Part shown: in pieces, positions 27,923-37,060 of the stretch | Numbering within the stretch: the stretch's first letter is position 1 | How the letters are laid out: each line of letters opens with the position of its first letter | Origin: Companilactobacillus heilongjiangensis | Lineage (GTDB): Bacteria > Bacillota > Bacilli > Lactobacillales > Lactobacillaceae | DNA length: 64,000 nucleotides | Direction: 5' to 3' | Assembly: GCF_000831645.3 (NCBI RefSeq) | Contig: NZ_CP012559.1 | Span: forward strand, 1,054,001-1,118,000 | The notes under the pieces: generated by a model | Seen by the model: only the letters and a program-made list of their open reading frames with translations | Told to the model about the DNA's origin: nothing | Databases searched by the model: none | Translations under genes and position numbers: made by a program

Positions 27923-27988
27923 TATTGCTTTTTATAAAATAATAATATGAATGTTTTACAAAATATTAAATTTAAAATGGGGAAGATT

Positions 27989-28477
27989 ATGAAACAGATT
28001 ACATGTCAAGAAACACGTACGATCAGTGAGAGAATTATTTTTGATGGGGATTTGAATGATAAAGGAACATTATTTGGTGGCAAGACACTCAGTTTATTGG
28101 ATGAGAATGCAGGCTTAGCCAGTTTTAAATTAGTAAAAGCTAAGATTGCTACCGCAAACTATGATCATGTGAATTTTTGGAAACCTATTACAACTGATAA
28201 ATATATTAAATTTGAATCGTTTGTAACAGGAGTCTCAGGACGACAGATTGAAGTTTTCACCAAGATTATTAGCCATGATTTAAAAACAGATGTTACAGAG
28301 ATTGCTTTTACAAGTTTTTGTACATTGGTTGTTTTGCAGAAAGTTGATTTACCAAGGTTGGTACCAGAAACGGTTGAAGAAAAATATCTTTGTGCCGGTT
28401 TTGCAAAACGTTTAGCTGCTAGACAAGAAGACTATAACAATAAAGAAGATTTTTTAAGCCGCTTGAGCTTAGATTAA
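27989..28477 (+). CDS. Acyl-CoA thioesterase, hotdog fold (YkhA-like)
   Basis: 162-residue thioesterase of the acyl-CoA hydrolase family that cleaves acyl-CoA to free acid and CoA. The start at ATG 27989 (MKQITCQETRTIS) follows GGGGAAG; ATG 27947 lacks a ribosome site. The hotdog signature GTLFGGKTLSLLDENAGLA is at residues 29-47, with the conserved Asp/Glu. A second helix region (NYDHVNFWKPI) corresponds to the family D-V-F block. A terminator follows. Confidence 0.87.
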   Translation: MKQITCQETRTISERIIFDGDLNDKGTLFGGKTLSLLDENAGLASFKLVKAKIATANYDHVNFWKPITTDKYIKFESFVTGVSGRQIEVFTKIISHDLKTDVTEIAFTSFCTLVVLQKVDLPRLVPETVEEKYLCAGFAKRLAARQEDYNNKEDFLSRLSLD

Positions 28478-28480
28478 GTA

Positions 28481-28512
28481 GAGTTAGTCATATATTGACC
28501 AGCTCTTTTTTT
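28481..28512 (+). terminator. Terminator after the thioesterase gene
   Basis: Imperfect stem GAGTTAGTCA / TGACCAGCTC with a run of seven T. Confidence 0.65.
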
Positions 28513-28670
28513 CTAGAATAGCAAAATATTTTAAGCGCAAAATATTTTAAGTTGAAAATGTGTTATAAAGGTTGCTTTAACATTTTTCGATTGAAAGACT
28601 AGGCTGGTCGTACTTGTTCTGGAAACGGAAATACTATAAATTATTAAAATACTGTTTCAAGTAAATTACT

Positions 28671-28699
28671 TTGACACACATAGTAATTGGTGATACATT
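28671..28699 (+). promoter_or_regulatory. Putative promoter of the padR-DUF4097 operon
   Basis: -35 TTGACA at 28671-28676, 17-nt spacer, -10 TACATT at 28694-28699; 33 nt upstream of the PadR start. Confidence 0.7.
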
Positions 28700-28731
28700 A
28701 TCTACATGGAAATAAAAGGTAGGTATGGATT

Positions 28732-29082
28732 ATGAAACCATTAATTTCTAAAGATATAATTCGTGGACATACAGCTACGATTGTTTTAAACATTCTCAAC
28801 CAAGGTGACAGCTATGGTTATGAAATTGCCAAGATGGTTAAAGAATTGAGCCACGATAAATATGAATTAAACGAAGCTACGCTTTACACGGTCTTTCGAC
28901 GACTTGAGAAAAACGATGATATTGCCAGTTATTGGGGCGATGAAAGTCAGGGTGGTCGTCGTAAGTATTATCAAATAACGACTCAAGGCAAGCAGACGTT
29001 AGAAGATAATATTGAAGCTTGGAAATTTGCCAAAGATGTAATTGATGATTTGATTTTAGGAAGGATACAAGATCATGAGTGA
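28732..29082 (+). CDS. PadR-family transcriptional regulator
   Basis: 116-residue winged-helix repressor of the PadR family. The sequence shows the N-terminal HTH (GHTATIVLNILNQGDSYGYEIAKMV) and the wing with EATLYTVFRRLEKN and GGRRKYYQITTQGK. It belongs to the short PadR-s2 type. Its last 8 nt overlap the DUF4097 gene, a pairing seen often in Firmicutes where PadR represses its own envelope-stress operon; that role is inference here. Confidence 0.93.
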   Translation: MKPLISKDIIRGHTATIVLNILNQGDSYGYEIAKMVKELSHDKYELNEATLYTVFRRLEKNDDIASYWGDESQGGRRKYYQITTQGKQTLEDNIEAWKFAKDVIDDLILGRIQDHE

Positions 29083-30430
29083 AATGATAAATAGATTAGT
29101 AGATGAAAAGTTAACAAAAATTTTTGCGGATTATCCCGATAATGACGACTTACAAGAGTTACGAGAAGAGTTGGCATCTGATTTGATTGCCTCAGCAGAA
29201 GATAAAAAAACTGCCGATATGACGGATGAAGATGCGGTCACAGCAGCGTTTAAAGGATTTGGTGATATTGATGAAGTTATTGATCAAGTATTAGACGATA
29301 GCCACGATGAAGATGAAAGCAATCATTACCATAAAACAATTCATGAACATCATATTGATTTAGATGACAACGGTATCAGAATTGATAATGGAAAATTACT
29401 CAATATTGATGATGATGGAATTACCATTAATAATGGTAAAACTATCAGAATTAACTCTGATGGTGTTAAATTGGGCAACATGTTTATCAATGAAGATGGT
29501 ATCAACTTTAATGGTCAGCAAACTAAGACTAAGGAAACATTCGATGATGTCAATGCAAAATTTAATGATGCTGATTACGATACCGAAGTACACGTTGAAT
29601 CTTTGCCTTTAACCGATGAAAGTGAATTTTCACCAGTTGGAATTGAAAAGATCGATATTGATTATGAAGATGCCGATTTGAAGATTTTGCCAACTCGAAG
29701 TCACAAAATTGTGGTTCGTGAATATATGTCACGTACCAATCCTGATTATCAAGTTAAGACTGATATTGTCGATGATACCTTGGTCATTAAACAAGGTCGA
29801 ATTCCTCATTTCTTGCCTTTAAAAATTAAAGTACAAGTTTTAATTCCTCAAGATTTCAATGGCAAAATGCGTGTTACGAACCGAAATGGTAGTTTATTAC
29901 TCCAAGATTTGGATAGTGTCGATCAAGCATTAATTAATGTTCGCAGTGGGTTAGTTAATGCCAGAGATATTGATATAAATCAACTATTGATAAAGTCAAC
30001 ATCTGGAAAGACTGTCTTGGAAGATGTTACTGCCAAGGACTCACTATCGATTGACTCAAGAAGTGGCATTATTAGATTGGATGATGTGTTCAGTCCTGAT
30101 TACAATATTGTAGCTAATAGTGGCACGATTAAGGGACTCGATCTTGGTGGGGCAGGTTCAATTACCGCTAAATCAGGGACGATTAAAATCGAATTTGATA
30201 AAATTACTGCAGATGTCAATGTTTCTAACAACAGTGGCACGATTAAGTTGATTATGCCTGAGCATGATTCTTATAATTTTAACCTTGAAGCTCATAGTGG
30301 ATTGGTAAAAATGAGTCATGCAGCAAAACTAAAGCATGACGTTCAGAGCCTCAAAGAGGGTACAGTTGGAACGGATCCACAGTATAATTTAACTGTTAAA
30401 GCAAATTCCGGCACAATTAAAGTAAATTAA
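29075..30430 (+). CDS. DUF4097 beta-solenoid protein with internal repeats
   Basis: 451 residues, no transmembrane helix or signal peptide seen. Residues 1-75 form an acidic helical domain like DUF1700 (VDEKLTKIFADYPDNDDLQELREELASDL is the opening). A His/Asp-rich linker follows at 76-93. Next are about four degenerate 12-15-residue repeats of the form D-x-D-G-I-x-I-x-N-G-K at 97-147. The C-terminal 250 residues are a DUF4097 beta-helix with recurring SGTIK / SGLVK turns. Cotranscribed with padR. Function unknown; relatives are linked to cell-envelope stress. Confidence 0.8.
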   Translation: MSEMINRLVDEKLTKIFADYPDNDDLQELREELASDLIASAEDKKTADMTDEDAVTAAFKGFGDIDEVIDQVLDDSHDEDESNHYHKTIHEHHIDLDDNGIRIDNGKLLNIDDDGITINNGKTIRINSDGVKLGNMFINEDGINFNGQQTKTKETFDDVNAKFNDADYDTEVHVESLPLTDESEFSPVGIEKIDIDYEDADLKILPTRSHKIVVREYMSRTNPDYQVKTDIVDDTLVIKQGRIPHFLPLKIKVQVLIPQDFNGKMRVTNRNGSLLLQDLDSVDQALINVRSGLVNARDIDINQLLIKSTSGKTVLEDVTAKDSLSIDSRSGIIRLDDVFSPDYNIVANSGTIKGLDLGGAGSITAKSGTIKIEFDKITADVNVSNNSGTIKLIMPEHDSYNFNLEAHSGLVKMSHAAKLKHDVQSLKEGTVGTDPQYNLTVKANSGTIKVN

Positions 30431-30433
30431 AAG

Positions 30434-30471
30434 AAACTGAGATGAAAATTAGAATTTCATCTCAGTTTTTT
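30434..30471. terminator. Terminator between DUF4097 gene and the EbsA-like gene
   Basis: Stem AAACTGAGATGAAAT-type arms (AACTGAGATGAAA / TTTCATCTCAGTT) with A and T tracts on both sides; can serve both convergent genes. Confidence 0.88.
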
Positions 30472-31012
30472 AGTTTGTTTTATTAGAAAGGATTTGTAAG
30501 ACATTGGTCAGCCGATACATTGTGTGTTGCGGATCATGCAATTGATCAAAGGAGAGGTCCAATTCGGTGGAAGCTTGATTCAACTCTAACTCTAAGAAAA
30601 ATGGTTTTCTCAGTCCTGGAAAAATGGACTGTTTAGCTGGTTTGATTGTTAAAATATCAGCCGTTGAATATTGCTGATTTTCTTCGTGAACTTGAAAACC
30701 TTTAATTTGAGAATAACTGATAAATTGAAATTCAGCCTGATCTGGGTGGAAAATAAGTTTTAATTTATCTCGGTAAGTATTCATTTTATAGTAAGAAATG
30801 CCATGCTTTTCTAGTTGCCAATGTCCAAATAATTTTGGCAAAAGAACTGGAAAATAAACGCAAAGTAGTAAAAACAAAACTATCAAAAATGATAATATGG
30901 ATACTTTTATGTTAGCGATTAACCCAACGCTACCAGCCAAAAAGCTGACTAAAAAACTTACAATTATTGGACGATGATTGATCTTTTTTCCAAACTCGAT
31001 CGTATCGATCAT
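30470..31012 (-). CDS. Membrane protein, possibly EbsA family
   Basis: 180-residue protein with two adjacent N-terminal transmembrane helices (about 15-55) and a soluble C-terminal part containing the PH-like pattern QLEKHGISYYKMNTYRDK and SYSQIKGFQVHEE. Layout and length resemble EbsA-family proteins of lactobacilli, but I am not certain. The ATG at 31012 follows GAGGGAG. Divergent from the yfcC transporter. Confidence 0.55.
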   Translation of the reverse strand: MIDTIEFGKKINHRPIIVSFLVSFLAGSVGLIANIKVSILSFLIVLFLLLCVYFPVLLPKLFGHWQLEKHGISYYKMNTYRDKLKLIFHPDQAEFQFISYSQIKGFQVHEENQQYSTADILTIKPAKQSIFPGLRKPFFLELELNQASTELDLSFDQLHDPQHTMYRLTNVLQILSNKTN

Positions 31013-31053
31013 TCTAATATCTCCCTCTTGAATCTAATAATATTGTAATATTT

Positions 31054-31067
31054 TGCAACCGTTTACA
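31054..31067 (+). promoter_or_regulatory. cre-like site upstream of the yfcC-pepV operon
   Basis: TGCAACCGTTTACA matches the CcpA consensus TGWNANCGNTNWCA at all but one position. It lies in the divergent region, suggesting carbon-catabolite control. Confidence 0.6.
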
Positions 31068-31179
31068 CAACTGATGTTAAAGGAAATTTTATTTAAAAAT
31101 ATTTCGCTATAAAGCATTGTAATAGTTTATTTTATCGTATATCCTGAGACTATATTATAAATATAGGAGGGTTGATTTA

Positions 31180-32685
31180 ATGGAAAAGAAAGCAAAAAAA
31201 TGGCAAATGCCATCCGCTTATACAATTTTGTTCTTCTTGATAATCGTTGTTGCAATTTTAACATGGATTATCCCCGCAGGTGAGTACGCAACTACCAAAG
31301 CGGGAAATATCATTGCAGGTACCTACAAGGCACGGGCAAGTAGTCCTCAAGGTATCTGGGATGTATTCTTAGCACCAATCAACGGGATGGTTGGTACTGA
31401 TATAACTGAAGGTTCAATTTCAGTTTCACTCTTTATTTTGGTTATTGGTGGTTTCTTAGGGGTCGTCAATAAGACTAAAGCGTTGGACGACGGTATTAGT
31501 TCAACTGTTCGTAAGTATCAAGGTAAAGAAAAAGCACTTATCCCAATTTTAATGATCTTATTTGCAATCGGTGGCTCCACTTACGGTATGGGTGAAGAAA
31601 CGATTGCTTTCTACCCAATTTTGATTCCAGTTATGATCAGTGTTGGTTATGACTCGATCACGGCGATTTCGTTAGCTTTGATTGGATCACAAGTTGGATG
31701 TTTGGCATCAACAGTTAATCCATTTGCGACAGGTGTTGCTTCACAAACAATCAATATTTCACCTGGTGACGGTTTGATTCCACGGTTTATTTTATTGATT
31801 ATTGTAACCGGTATCAGTATCGTCTATGTAATGCATTACGCTGACAAAGTTAAGAAAGACCCTTCAAAGTCGGTTGTTTTTGAACGCCGTCAAAAAGATC
31901 TTGAAGAATTTAACATGGAAGATAGATCAGTTGGAGAAAAATTAACTAAGAAACAAAAGAGTGTTCTTTGGCTATTTGCCTTAACATTCGTTGTTATGAT
32001 CACTAGTTTGATTCCTTGGTCAAGTTTGAATCCTGGTTGGACATTCTTCTACAGCTTTACAAAGTGGCTCACAAATATTCCATTCATTGGTGCTTTAATT
32101 GGTAAAGATTTGGCTCCACTAGGTACATGGTACTTTACAGAAATTACAACACTATTCTTTATGATGTCAGTTGTTATCATGTTTGTTTTCCGCATGAAGG
32201 AATCTGATTATATCAGTGCTTTCATGGGTGGTATGACAGAATTTATCAGTGTTGCTATTATCGTTGCTGTTGCTCGTGGTATTCAAGTTATCATGAACAA
32301 TGGTTACATCACTGCTACAGTCTTGCATGCTGGTGAAACTGGTTTGCAAAATCTTTCTGCAGGTGTCTTCATCGTTCTAACATATATTTTCTACATTCCA
32401 ATGTCATTCTTGATTCCTTCAACTTCCGGCCTTGCTGCTGCAACAATGGGAATCATGGGACCACTTGGTAAATTCTCTGGCGTTGATGGCTCACTTGTTA
32501 TCACAGCTTATCAATCAGCTTCTGGACTAGTTAACTTGATCACACCAACTTCTGGTATCGTTATGGGTGCCTTGGCAATTGGTCACGTTGATATTGTTAA
32601 ATGGTGGAAGTACATGTGGAAACTGGTTGCCATTCTGTTCGTGGTAATCGCAGTATTCTTAGTTATTTGTTCGATGTTTAAATAA
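31180..32685 (+). CDS. YfcC family (C4-dicarboxylate carrier superfamily) transporter
   Basis: 501-residue polytopic membrane protein of the YfcC/AbgT-like ion-transporter superfamily. The start MEKKAKKWQMPSAYTILF and IIPAGEYATT are characteristic; family motifs GMGEETIAFYPILIPVM (about residue 143) and IPSTSGLAAATMGIMGPLG (about 408) are seen. The ATG follows TAGGAGGG. It sits 30 nt upstream of pepV, so it probably imports a peptide or amino-acid derivative that PepV cleaves; substrate is inference. Confidence 0.85.
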   Translation: MEKKAKKWQMPSAYTILFFLIIVVAILTWIIPAGEYATTKAGNIIAGTYKARASSPQGIWDVFLAPINGMVGTDITEGSISVSLFILVIGGFLGVVNKTKALDDGISSTVRKYQGKEKALIPILMILFAIGGSTYGMGEETIAFYPILIPVMISVGYDSITAISLALIGSQVGCLASTVNPFATGVASQTINISPGDGLIPRFILLIIVTGISIVYVMHYADKVKKDPSKSVVFERRQKDLEEFNMEDRSVGEKLTKKQKSVLWLFALTFVVMITSLIPWSSLNPGWTFFYSFTKWLTNIPFIGALIGKDLAPLGTWYFTEITTLFFMMSVVIMFVFRMKESDYISAFMGGMTEFISVAIIVAVARGIQVIMNNGYITATVLHAGETGLQNLSAGVFIVLTYIFYIPMSFLIPSTSGLAAATMGIMGPLGKFSGVDGSLVITAYQSASGLVNLITPTSGIVMGALAIGHVDIVKWWKYMWKLVAILFVVIAVFLVICSMFK

Positions 32686-32715
32686 TATTTGGAAATAATT
32701 CTGGGGGTTTGAATA

Positions 32716-34050
32716 ATGGAACAATTTATTACAGACGAAATTCAAGACGAAGCTATCAAGGACTTGGGTGAATTAGTTGGTATTGCCTCATTTAACAGTG
32801 AAGCAGAACCTAATGCACCATTTGGTAAGGGACCTAAAGCAGCACTTGATAAGACAATGGAATTAATGGACAAATTGGGCTTTAAGACTCACGAAGATCC
32901 AGATGGCTATTATGGCTATGCTGATATTGGTGAAGGTGATCAAACATTTGGTATCGTTGGTCACTTGGATGAAGTTCCAGCTGGAAATTTGGAAGCTTGG
33001 GATGTAGAACCATACAAACTAACTATCAAAGATGGTAAGTTGTATGGACGTGGTACTCAAGATGATAAAGGACCTACTATTTCAGCAATTTATGCTATCA
33101 AATCCATTTTGGATAAAGGTTATAAATTTAACAAAAAGATTCGTGTAATCTTTGGTACTGACGAAGAAATTCTTTGGAGATGTTTGGCTGAATATAACAA
33201 GAAGGAAGACCCAATCGACATGGGTATTGCTCCTGATGCTGAATTCCCATTGATTTATGCTGAAAAAGGTTTACAACAATCATATTTAACTGGCCCTGGC
33301 TCAACTGAATTGAATCTTGATCTTGAGAATGCGTTCAACGCTGTTCCTGGTAAAGCTATTTATGATGGTCCAAAGCAGGCTGAAGTATTTGCTGCCTTAC
33401 AAGCTCACAATTTCGATGCTGATCAAAAAGATGGCGAAATTGAAGTTCACGGTAAGTCAGTTCACGCTATGAACGCTCCAGAAGGTACTAATGCTGTTGT
33501 CAGATTAGCTATTGCTTTGGCTGACGTATTCCCAGACATTGCCGTTTTGAAATTCTTGAAGGCTTTTGGCGAAGATGCTAATGCTACTAACTTGTTGGGC
33601 GATGTTTCTGATGATGTATCTGGTAAGTTGACTTTCAATATTTCAAGTTTGAAGATCACACCAGAAGAGTCAAGAATGCAAATTGATATGCGTATTCCTG
33701 TAAAGATTGACCACGATGAATTAATACAACAAGTTTCCGATGCAGTTGCTAAGTTTGATATGAAGTATGAAAACTTTGATTACGTAGCACCATTATACGT
33801 TCCAACTGACAGTGAACTTGTTAAAACTTTGATGCAGACATATCAAGATTTAACAGGCGATACTAAATCACAACCAGCAATTTCAGGCGGTGCTACATTT
33901 GCTAGAACAATGCACAACTGTGTTGCTTTTGGTGGGATGTTACCAACAACTCCTGATTTCATGCACCAAGCTAATGAAAACTGGAGCAAGGCTGATATGA
34001 GAAAAGCTATGGAAATTTTTGCTGAAGCTATCTATCGTCTTTGCGTATAA
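32716..34050 (+). CDS. pepV: Dipeptidase PepV (M20 metallopeptidase)
   Basis: 444-residue cytoplasmic zinc dipeptidase that releases amino acids from dipeptides and some N-acyl forms. The metal ligands of the M20 family are seen in order: GIVGHLDEVPAG (His), GRGTQDDKGP (Asp), FGTDEEILW (Glu-Glu), APDAEFP (Asp) and the C-terminal DFMHQANE (His). Length and the PepV-specific long lid domain match lactobacillal PepV. Cotranscribed with the YfcC transporter and followed by a terminator. Confidence 0.93.
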   Translation: MEQFITDEIQDEAIKDLGELVGIASFNSEAEPNAPFGKGPKAALDKTMELMDKLGFKTHEDPDGYYGYADIGEGDQTFGIVGHLDEVPAGNLEAWDVEPYKLTIKDGKLYGRGTQDDKGPTISAIYAIKSILDKGYKFNKKIRVIFGTDEEILWRCLAEYNKKEDPIDMGIAPDAEFPLIYAEKGLQQSYLTGPGSTELNLDLENAFNAVPGKAIYDGPKQAEVFAALQAHNFDADQKDGEIEVHGKSVHAMNAPEGTNAVVRLAIALADVFPDIAVLKFLKAFGEDANATNLLGDVSDDVSGKLTFNISSLKITPEESRMQIDMRIPVKIDHDELIQQVSDAVAKFDMKYENFDYVAPLYVPTDSELVKTLMQTYQDLTGDTKSQPAISGGATFARTMHNCVAFGGMLPTTPDFMHQANENWSKADMRKAMEIFAEAIYRLCV

Positions 34051-34069
34051 GATTTCAATAATTAATGAA

Positions 34070-34095
34070 AATAGGGCTGAGGTCCTATTTTTTTT
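34070..34095 (+). terminator. Terminator after pepV
   Basis: Short stem AATAGG / CCTATT with eight T following; the stem is only about 6 bp. Confidence 0.55.
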
Positions 34096-34112
34096 GTTCT
34101 TTTTTAAACTTG

Positions 34113-34293
34113 GCCGTCTCCAGCGCTGAGAACATTTACCTGCTATGCGGACCGGCCCGAGCCAAGAGGCGGTCTCGAGCCTCGGTTTGAAGCCTTACCA
34201 AAGACCGGTAAGTCTCCAAACACGCCCGGTGGTGTAACGGCTGAAGCCGTAACGCCACACCCACAGCGGGTAAATATTCTCAGCGCTTCCGAC
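34113..34293 (+). repeat. Structured repeat, copy 3 (full length)
   Basis: 181 nt, GCCGTCTCC to CTTCCGAC. Closing helix AGCGCTGAGAACATTTACC pairs with GGTAAATATTCTCAGCGCT. Hairpins: GGCCCGAG / CTCGAGCC; GCCTTACC / GGTAAGTC inside GGTTTGAA / CTCCAAAC; TAACGGCT / AGCCGTAA inside GGTGG / CGCCAC. The same helices as copy 2 with different paired bases. Lies directly 3' of the pepV terminator. Confidence 0.85.
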
Positions 34294-34631
34294 TATTTTT
34301 ACTTTGAAATAATCTTATCTATTATTGATTGATTATTGATATTAAATTTAGCTTTACATAAAAAGAAACTTATTTCCTTATTCTCAAGACTAAAAGTTTG
34401 TTTTATATTTCAAAATTCGGTAGCGTAACAGTGAAGGAATTAATACGAACATATTTGTCTTTGGTAAATTTAATTGTTACTTTTGACAGATATAAAAGAT
34501 GTTCAGAGTTTATTAGTTTACTTAGGACATTTCATTTGATTCAATAATAAGATATTTGTTTTACTTGGAATAAGCATAATTATTATTTGATTCGAAAAAT
34601 AAATTATTAATATTAATTTAGAGATAAATTA
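34294..34631. other. Gene-free, AT-rich stretch between repeat copies 3 and the minimal copy
   Basis: About 340 nt with no open frame of note and no RNA gene I recognise. It is bounded by a forward full repeat and a reverse minimal repeat. Confidence 0.5.
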
Positions 34632-34671
34632 GTCGGAAGAGCTGAGAGTATTCACTAGCTCTGGAGATGGC
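34632..34671 (-). repeat. Minimal 40-nt copy of the structured repeat (ends only)
   Basis: Read in reverse orientation it has the right end GTCGGAAGAGCTGAG and the left end AGCTCTGGAGATGGC joined by an 11-nt loop. The whole interior is missing. It forms a simple AGAGCT / AGCTCT hairpin 30 nt upstream of the aroA-like start, so it lies in that gene's leader. Confidence 0.7.
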
Positions 34672-34701
34672 AGTTTTTAAATACATTTGAGGTGTAGAAA
34701 C

Positions 34702-36006
34702 ATGTTTGACTTTAATACGCAACCACGCAAATTTAGTTTTCAAGGCGAAATAACGGTGCCGGGTGATAAAAGTATTGCTCATCGGGCTATTATTTTTGGT
34801 GCGTTAGCTAATGGGGTAACTCAAATTAGTAATTTTATGTATGCTGATGATTTAGCGGTAACCGTTCGAGTTTTTCGTGAATTGGGCGCTAAAATTCATA
34901 CCGAAATTAGCAATAAAGATATGATTATTAAGGGAATTAATCATCAATTAAAGCCTTTGGATCATCCGATTCAGATTGACAATGTCGGGACGTTGCGAAG
35001 TCTGTTGTATGGTGTTTTAGCCAGCAGTCCCAACCAATATGAAGTAATTGGTGGAGATTATCTTCAAAAACGGCCTACAAGCCATTTAGTAAACCTTTTA
35101 CAGGAGATGGGGGCCAGTTACCAAGCAACGACTAAAAACGCTTTACCGATGAAAATAACTGGTAGTAATGACTTACAAGGAATTACTTATCATCAAGATA
35201 TTTCTAATGCTCAAATTAAGAGCAGCTTGGTTTTAGCTGGTATTTATGCCAACAGTGATACGCGAATTATCCGTAAATTACCAACTAGAAATCATACCGA
35301 GGTATTAGCAAATTATTTTGGGGCTGACGTTGATGTTAAACCGGATATTATCGTAGTCCATCCAAATCATGGCCAGCTGGAAGGTCAAAGCTTAACGGTA
35401 CCCGGAGACTTTTCTTCAGCCGCAATGTATATTGTTGGTGCGCTGTTGTCAGAAGGCAGCGAGATTACCTTGCCACGGGTTGGCTTGAATACAACTAGGA
35501 TTGGACTATTAAATGTTGCGAAACAAATGGGAGCGCATATTTTTCTCAATCAACATTCAATCAACAGTGTTGAGCCGTTCGGTGATTTGATAATTAAATC
35601 TCAGAAGTTACATGGCACGACGATTTCTGCCCAACAAGTACCCTTTATCATTGATGAAATACCTTTGATAGCTTTGATGGCTTCGCAGGCAAAAGGTCAG
35701 ACAGTGATTGACGGCATCCACGATGTTTATTTACAGATCAGTGATCGCTTGATCAACATGCGGACAGAATTGGCTAAATTGGGTATCATTATGCAGGTTC
35801 ATGAAGACCAGATTGTGATTGACGGAGACCAAGAAATCAAGGTTAAAGATGATGTTGACAGTCATAATGATCATCGTATAGCTATGATGCTCTGCATCGC
35901 CTCAATTTTGACAGATACACCTTTTAAAATTAAAAATATTGAAGCAATTGACGTCTCTTATCCGGGATTCATTGCCGACTTAAATAAAGTCCTTGTCGCT
36001 AAGTAA
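34702..36006 (+). CDS. aroA: EPSP synthase-like protein (AroA homologue), divergent
   Basis: 434 residues with the double six-fold inside-out barrel sequence pattern of 3-phosphoshikimate 1-carboxyvinyltransferase. Start at ATG 34702 behind GAGGTG; TTG 34687 is rejected. Conserved: VPGDKSIAHRA, KRPTSHL, NAQIKSSLVLAG, RNHTE, VPGDFSSA, IDEIPLIAL and NDHRIAMM. Two family motifs differ: the usual N/M-AGTT-IRL is NVGT-LRSL, one residue shorter, and the usual VKETDR is LQISDR, losing the substrate-contacting Lys and Glu. No other shikimate gene is in the window. It may be a functional variant or a paralogue with another role. Confidence 0.8.
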   Translation: MFDFNTQPRKFSFQGEITVPGDKSIAHRAIIFGALANGVTQISNFMYADDLAVTVRVFRELGAKIHTEISNKDMIIKGINHQLKPLDHPIQIDNVGTLRSLLYGVLASSPNQYEVIGGDYLQKRPTSHLVNLLQEMGASYQATTKNALPMKITGSNDLQGITYHQDISNAQIKSSLVLAGIYANSDTRIIRKLPTRNHTEVLANYFGADVDVKPDIIVVHPNHGQLEGQSLTVPGDFSSAAMYIVGALLSEGSEITLPRVGLNTTRIGLLNVAKQMGAHIFLNQHSINSVEPFGDLIIKSQKLHGTTISAQQVPFIIDEIPLIALMASQAKGQTVIDGIHDVYLQISDRLINMRTELAKLGIIMQVHEDQIVIDGDQEIKVKDDVDSHNDHRIAMMLCIASILTDTPFKIKNIEAIDVSYPGFIADLNKVLVAK

Positions 36007-36086
36007 TTGTGAAAGGGACTTCTTTTTTTTCAATCAGTGTCGTATGATTATTATAAATTGCAACAATGTAAGGGGTTACGTTATTA

Positions 36087-36908
36087 ATGATTGAATTTAT
36101 TGGAACTGACTTAGATGGAACGTTACTGAATAGTTACAGTAAGATCTCGTCCGCAAATGTCCAAGCTATTCGTAATGTGGTCAATTCGGGGCGTGAATTC
36201 GCAATCTGTTCAGGGAGAACGTTACATTCTGTCAATAAATATTTTGAGAATGATCTAAAAGTACCAGGTTATCGAGTAGTTTTAAACGGCGCAGTCGTGG
36301 TTGATCCTGAGGGAAAAAGAATTATTGATCAACCATTGGACCATAAAGTTATTGCGGAAATTTTAAAGCGTGCTGAATTCAGCAAGTTCAAAGTAGTTTT
36401 GGACGGTTTGAATGACGTGTATATCTATGACCCAAATCATAGTTGGACGACTTACTTTGAGGGAATGAGTCGTCATCACATCAAAGCACACTCAATGGAA
36501 GACCTGAAGAAATTAAATGATCGTCCAGACTTAGATATTTACAAAGTCTGCTTCAGCTGTTCACCAGCTAAACTGCCTGAATTACAAAAGAAATTAGAAT
36601 CATTTACGGCTTTGCCAATCACAATTAGTCGTTCAGGTAGCTATTATTTTGAAATCAATGGGCAAGATGTAACAAAGTTGTCAGCTTTGCAACATGTTTC
36701 AGAATATTCCAAGATCCCTATGACGCATTTTATGTGCTTCGGTGATTATGGAAATGATTTAGACATGATCAAAGAGGTCGGTTACGGCGTAGCGATGGAC
36801 AATGCTATCGAGCGAGTTAAAGACGTGGCTTGGAATACGACTAGCAACAATAACCAAGACGGCGTGGCAAAAATGTTAGAGAGAGTCTTGAATAAAGAAT
36901 TTGATTAA
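36087..36908 (+). CDS. Cof-type HAD phosphatase
   Basis: 273-residue HAD-IIB (Cof/YidA) hydrolase acting on sugar phosphates or related metabolites. Motif I GTDLDGTLL has the nucleophilic Asp, motif II Ser is in CSGRTLHS, and motif IV is CFGDYGNDLDMI with the metal-binding Asp pair. The C2B cap lies between. ATG follows AAGGGG. Single gene followed by a hairpin terminator. Confidence 0.92.
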   Translation: MIEFIGTDLDGTLLNSYSKISSANVQAIRNVVNSGREFAICSGRTLHSVNKYFENDLKVPGYRVVLNGAVVVDPEGKRIIDQPLDHKVIAEILKRAEFSKFKVVLDGLNDVYIYDPNHSWTTYFEGMSRHHIKAHSMEDLKKLNDRPDLDIYKVCFSCSPAKLPELQKKLESFTALPITISRSGSYYFEINGQDVTKLSALQHVSEYSKIPMTHFMCFGDYGNDLDMIKEVGYGVAMDNAIERVKDVAWNTTSNNNQDGVAKMLERVLNKEFD

Positions 36909-36912
36909 AGCC

Positions 36913-36948
36913 AGTATCAATTCATTCGTGAGTTGGTACTATTTTTTT
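36913..36948 (+). terminator. Terminator after the HAD gene
   Basis: Imperfect stem AGTATCAA / TTGGTACT over a 12-nt loop, then A and seven T. Confidence 0.7.
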
Positions 36949-37060
36949 GCCTTTGTGGGTTTTGAATTAATGTAGAGTTGAATTTGATTTGGTAACTTTA
37001 TTGTTTTTTATCGTCAATATTTGAATTAATACAGTTATTCTAGGGCTTTAATAATGACTA

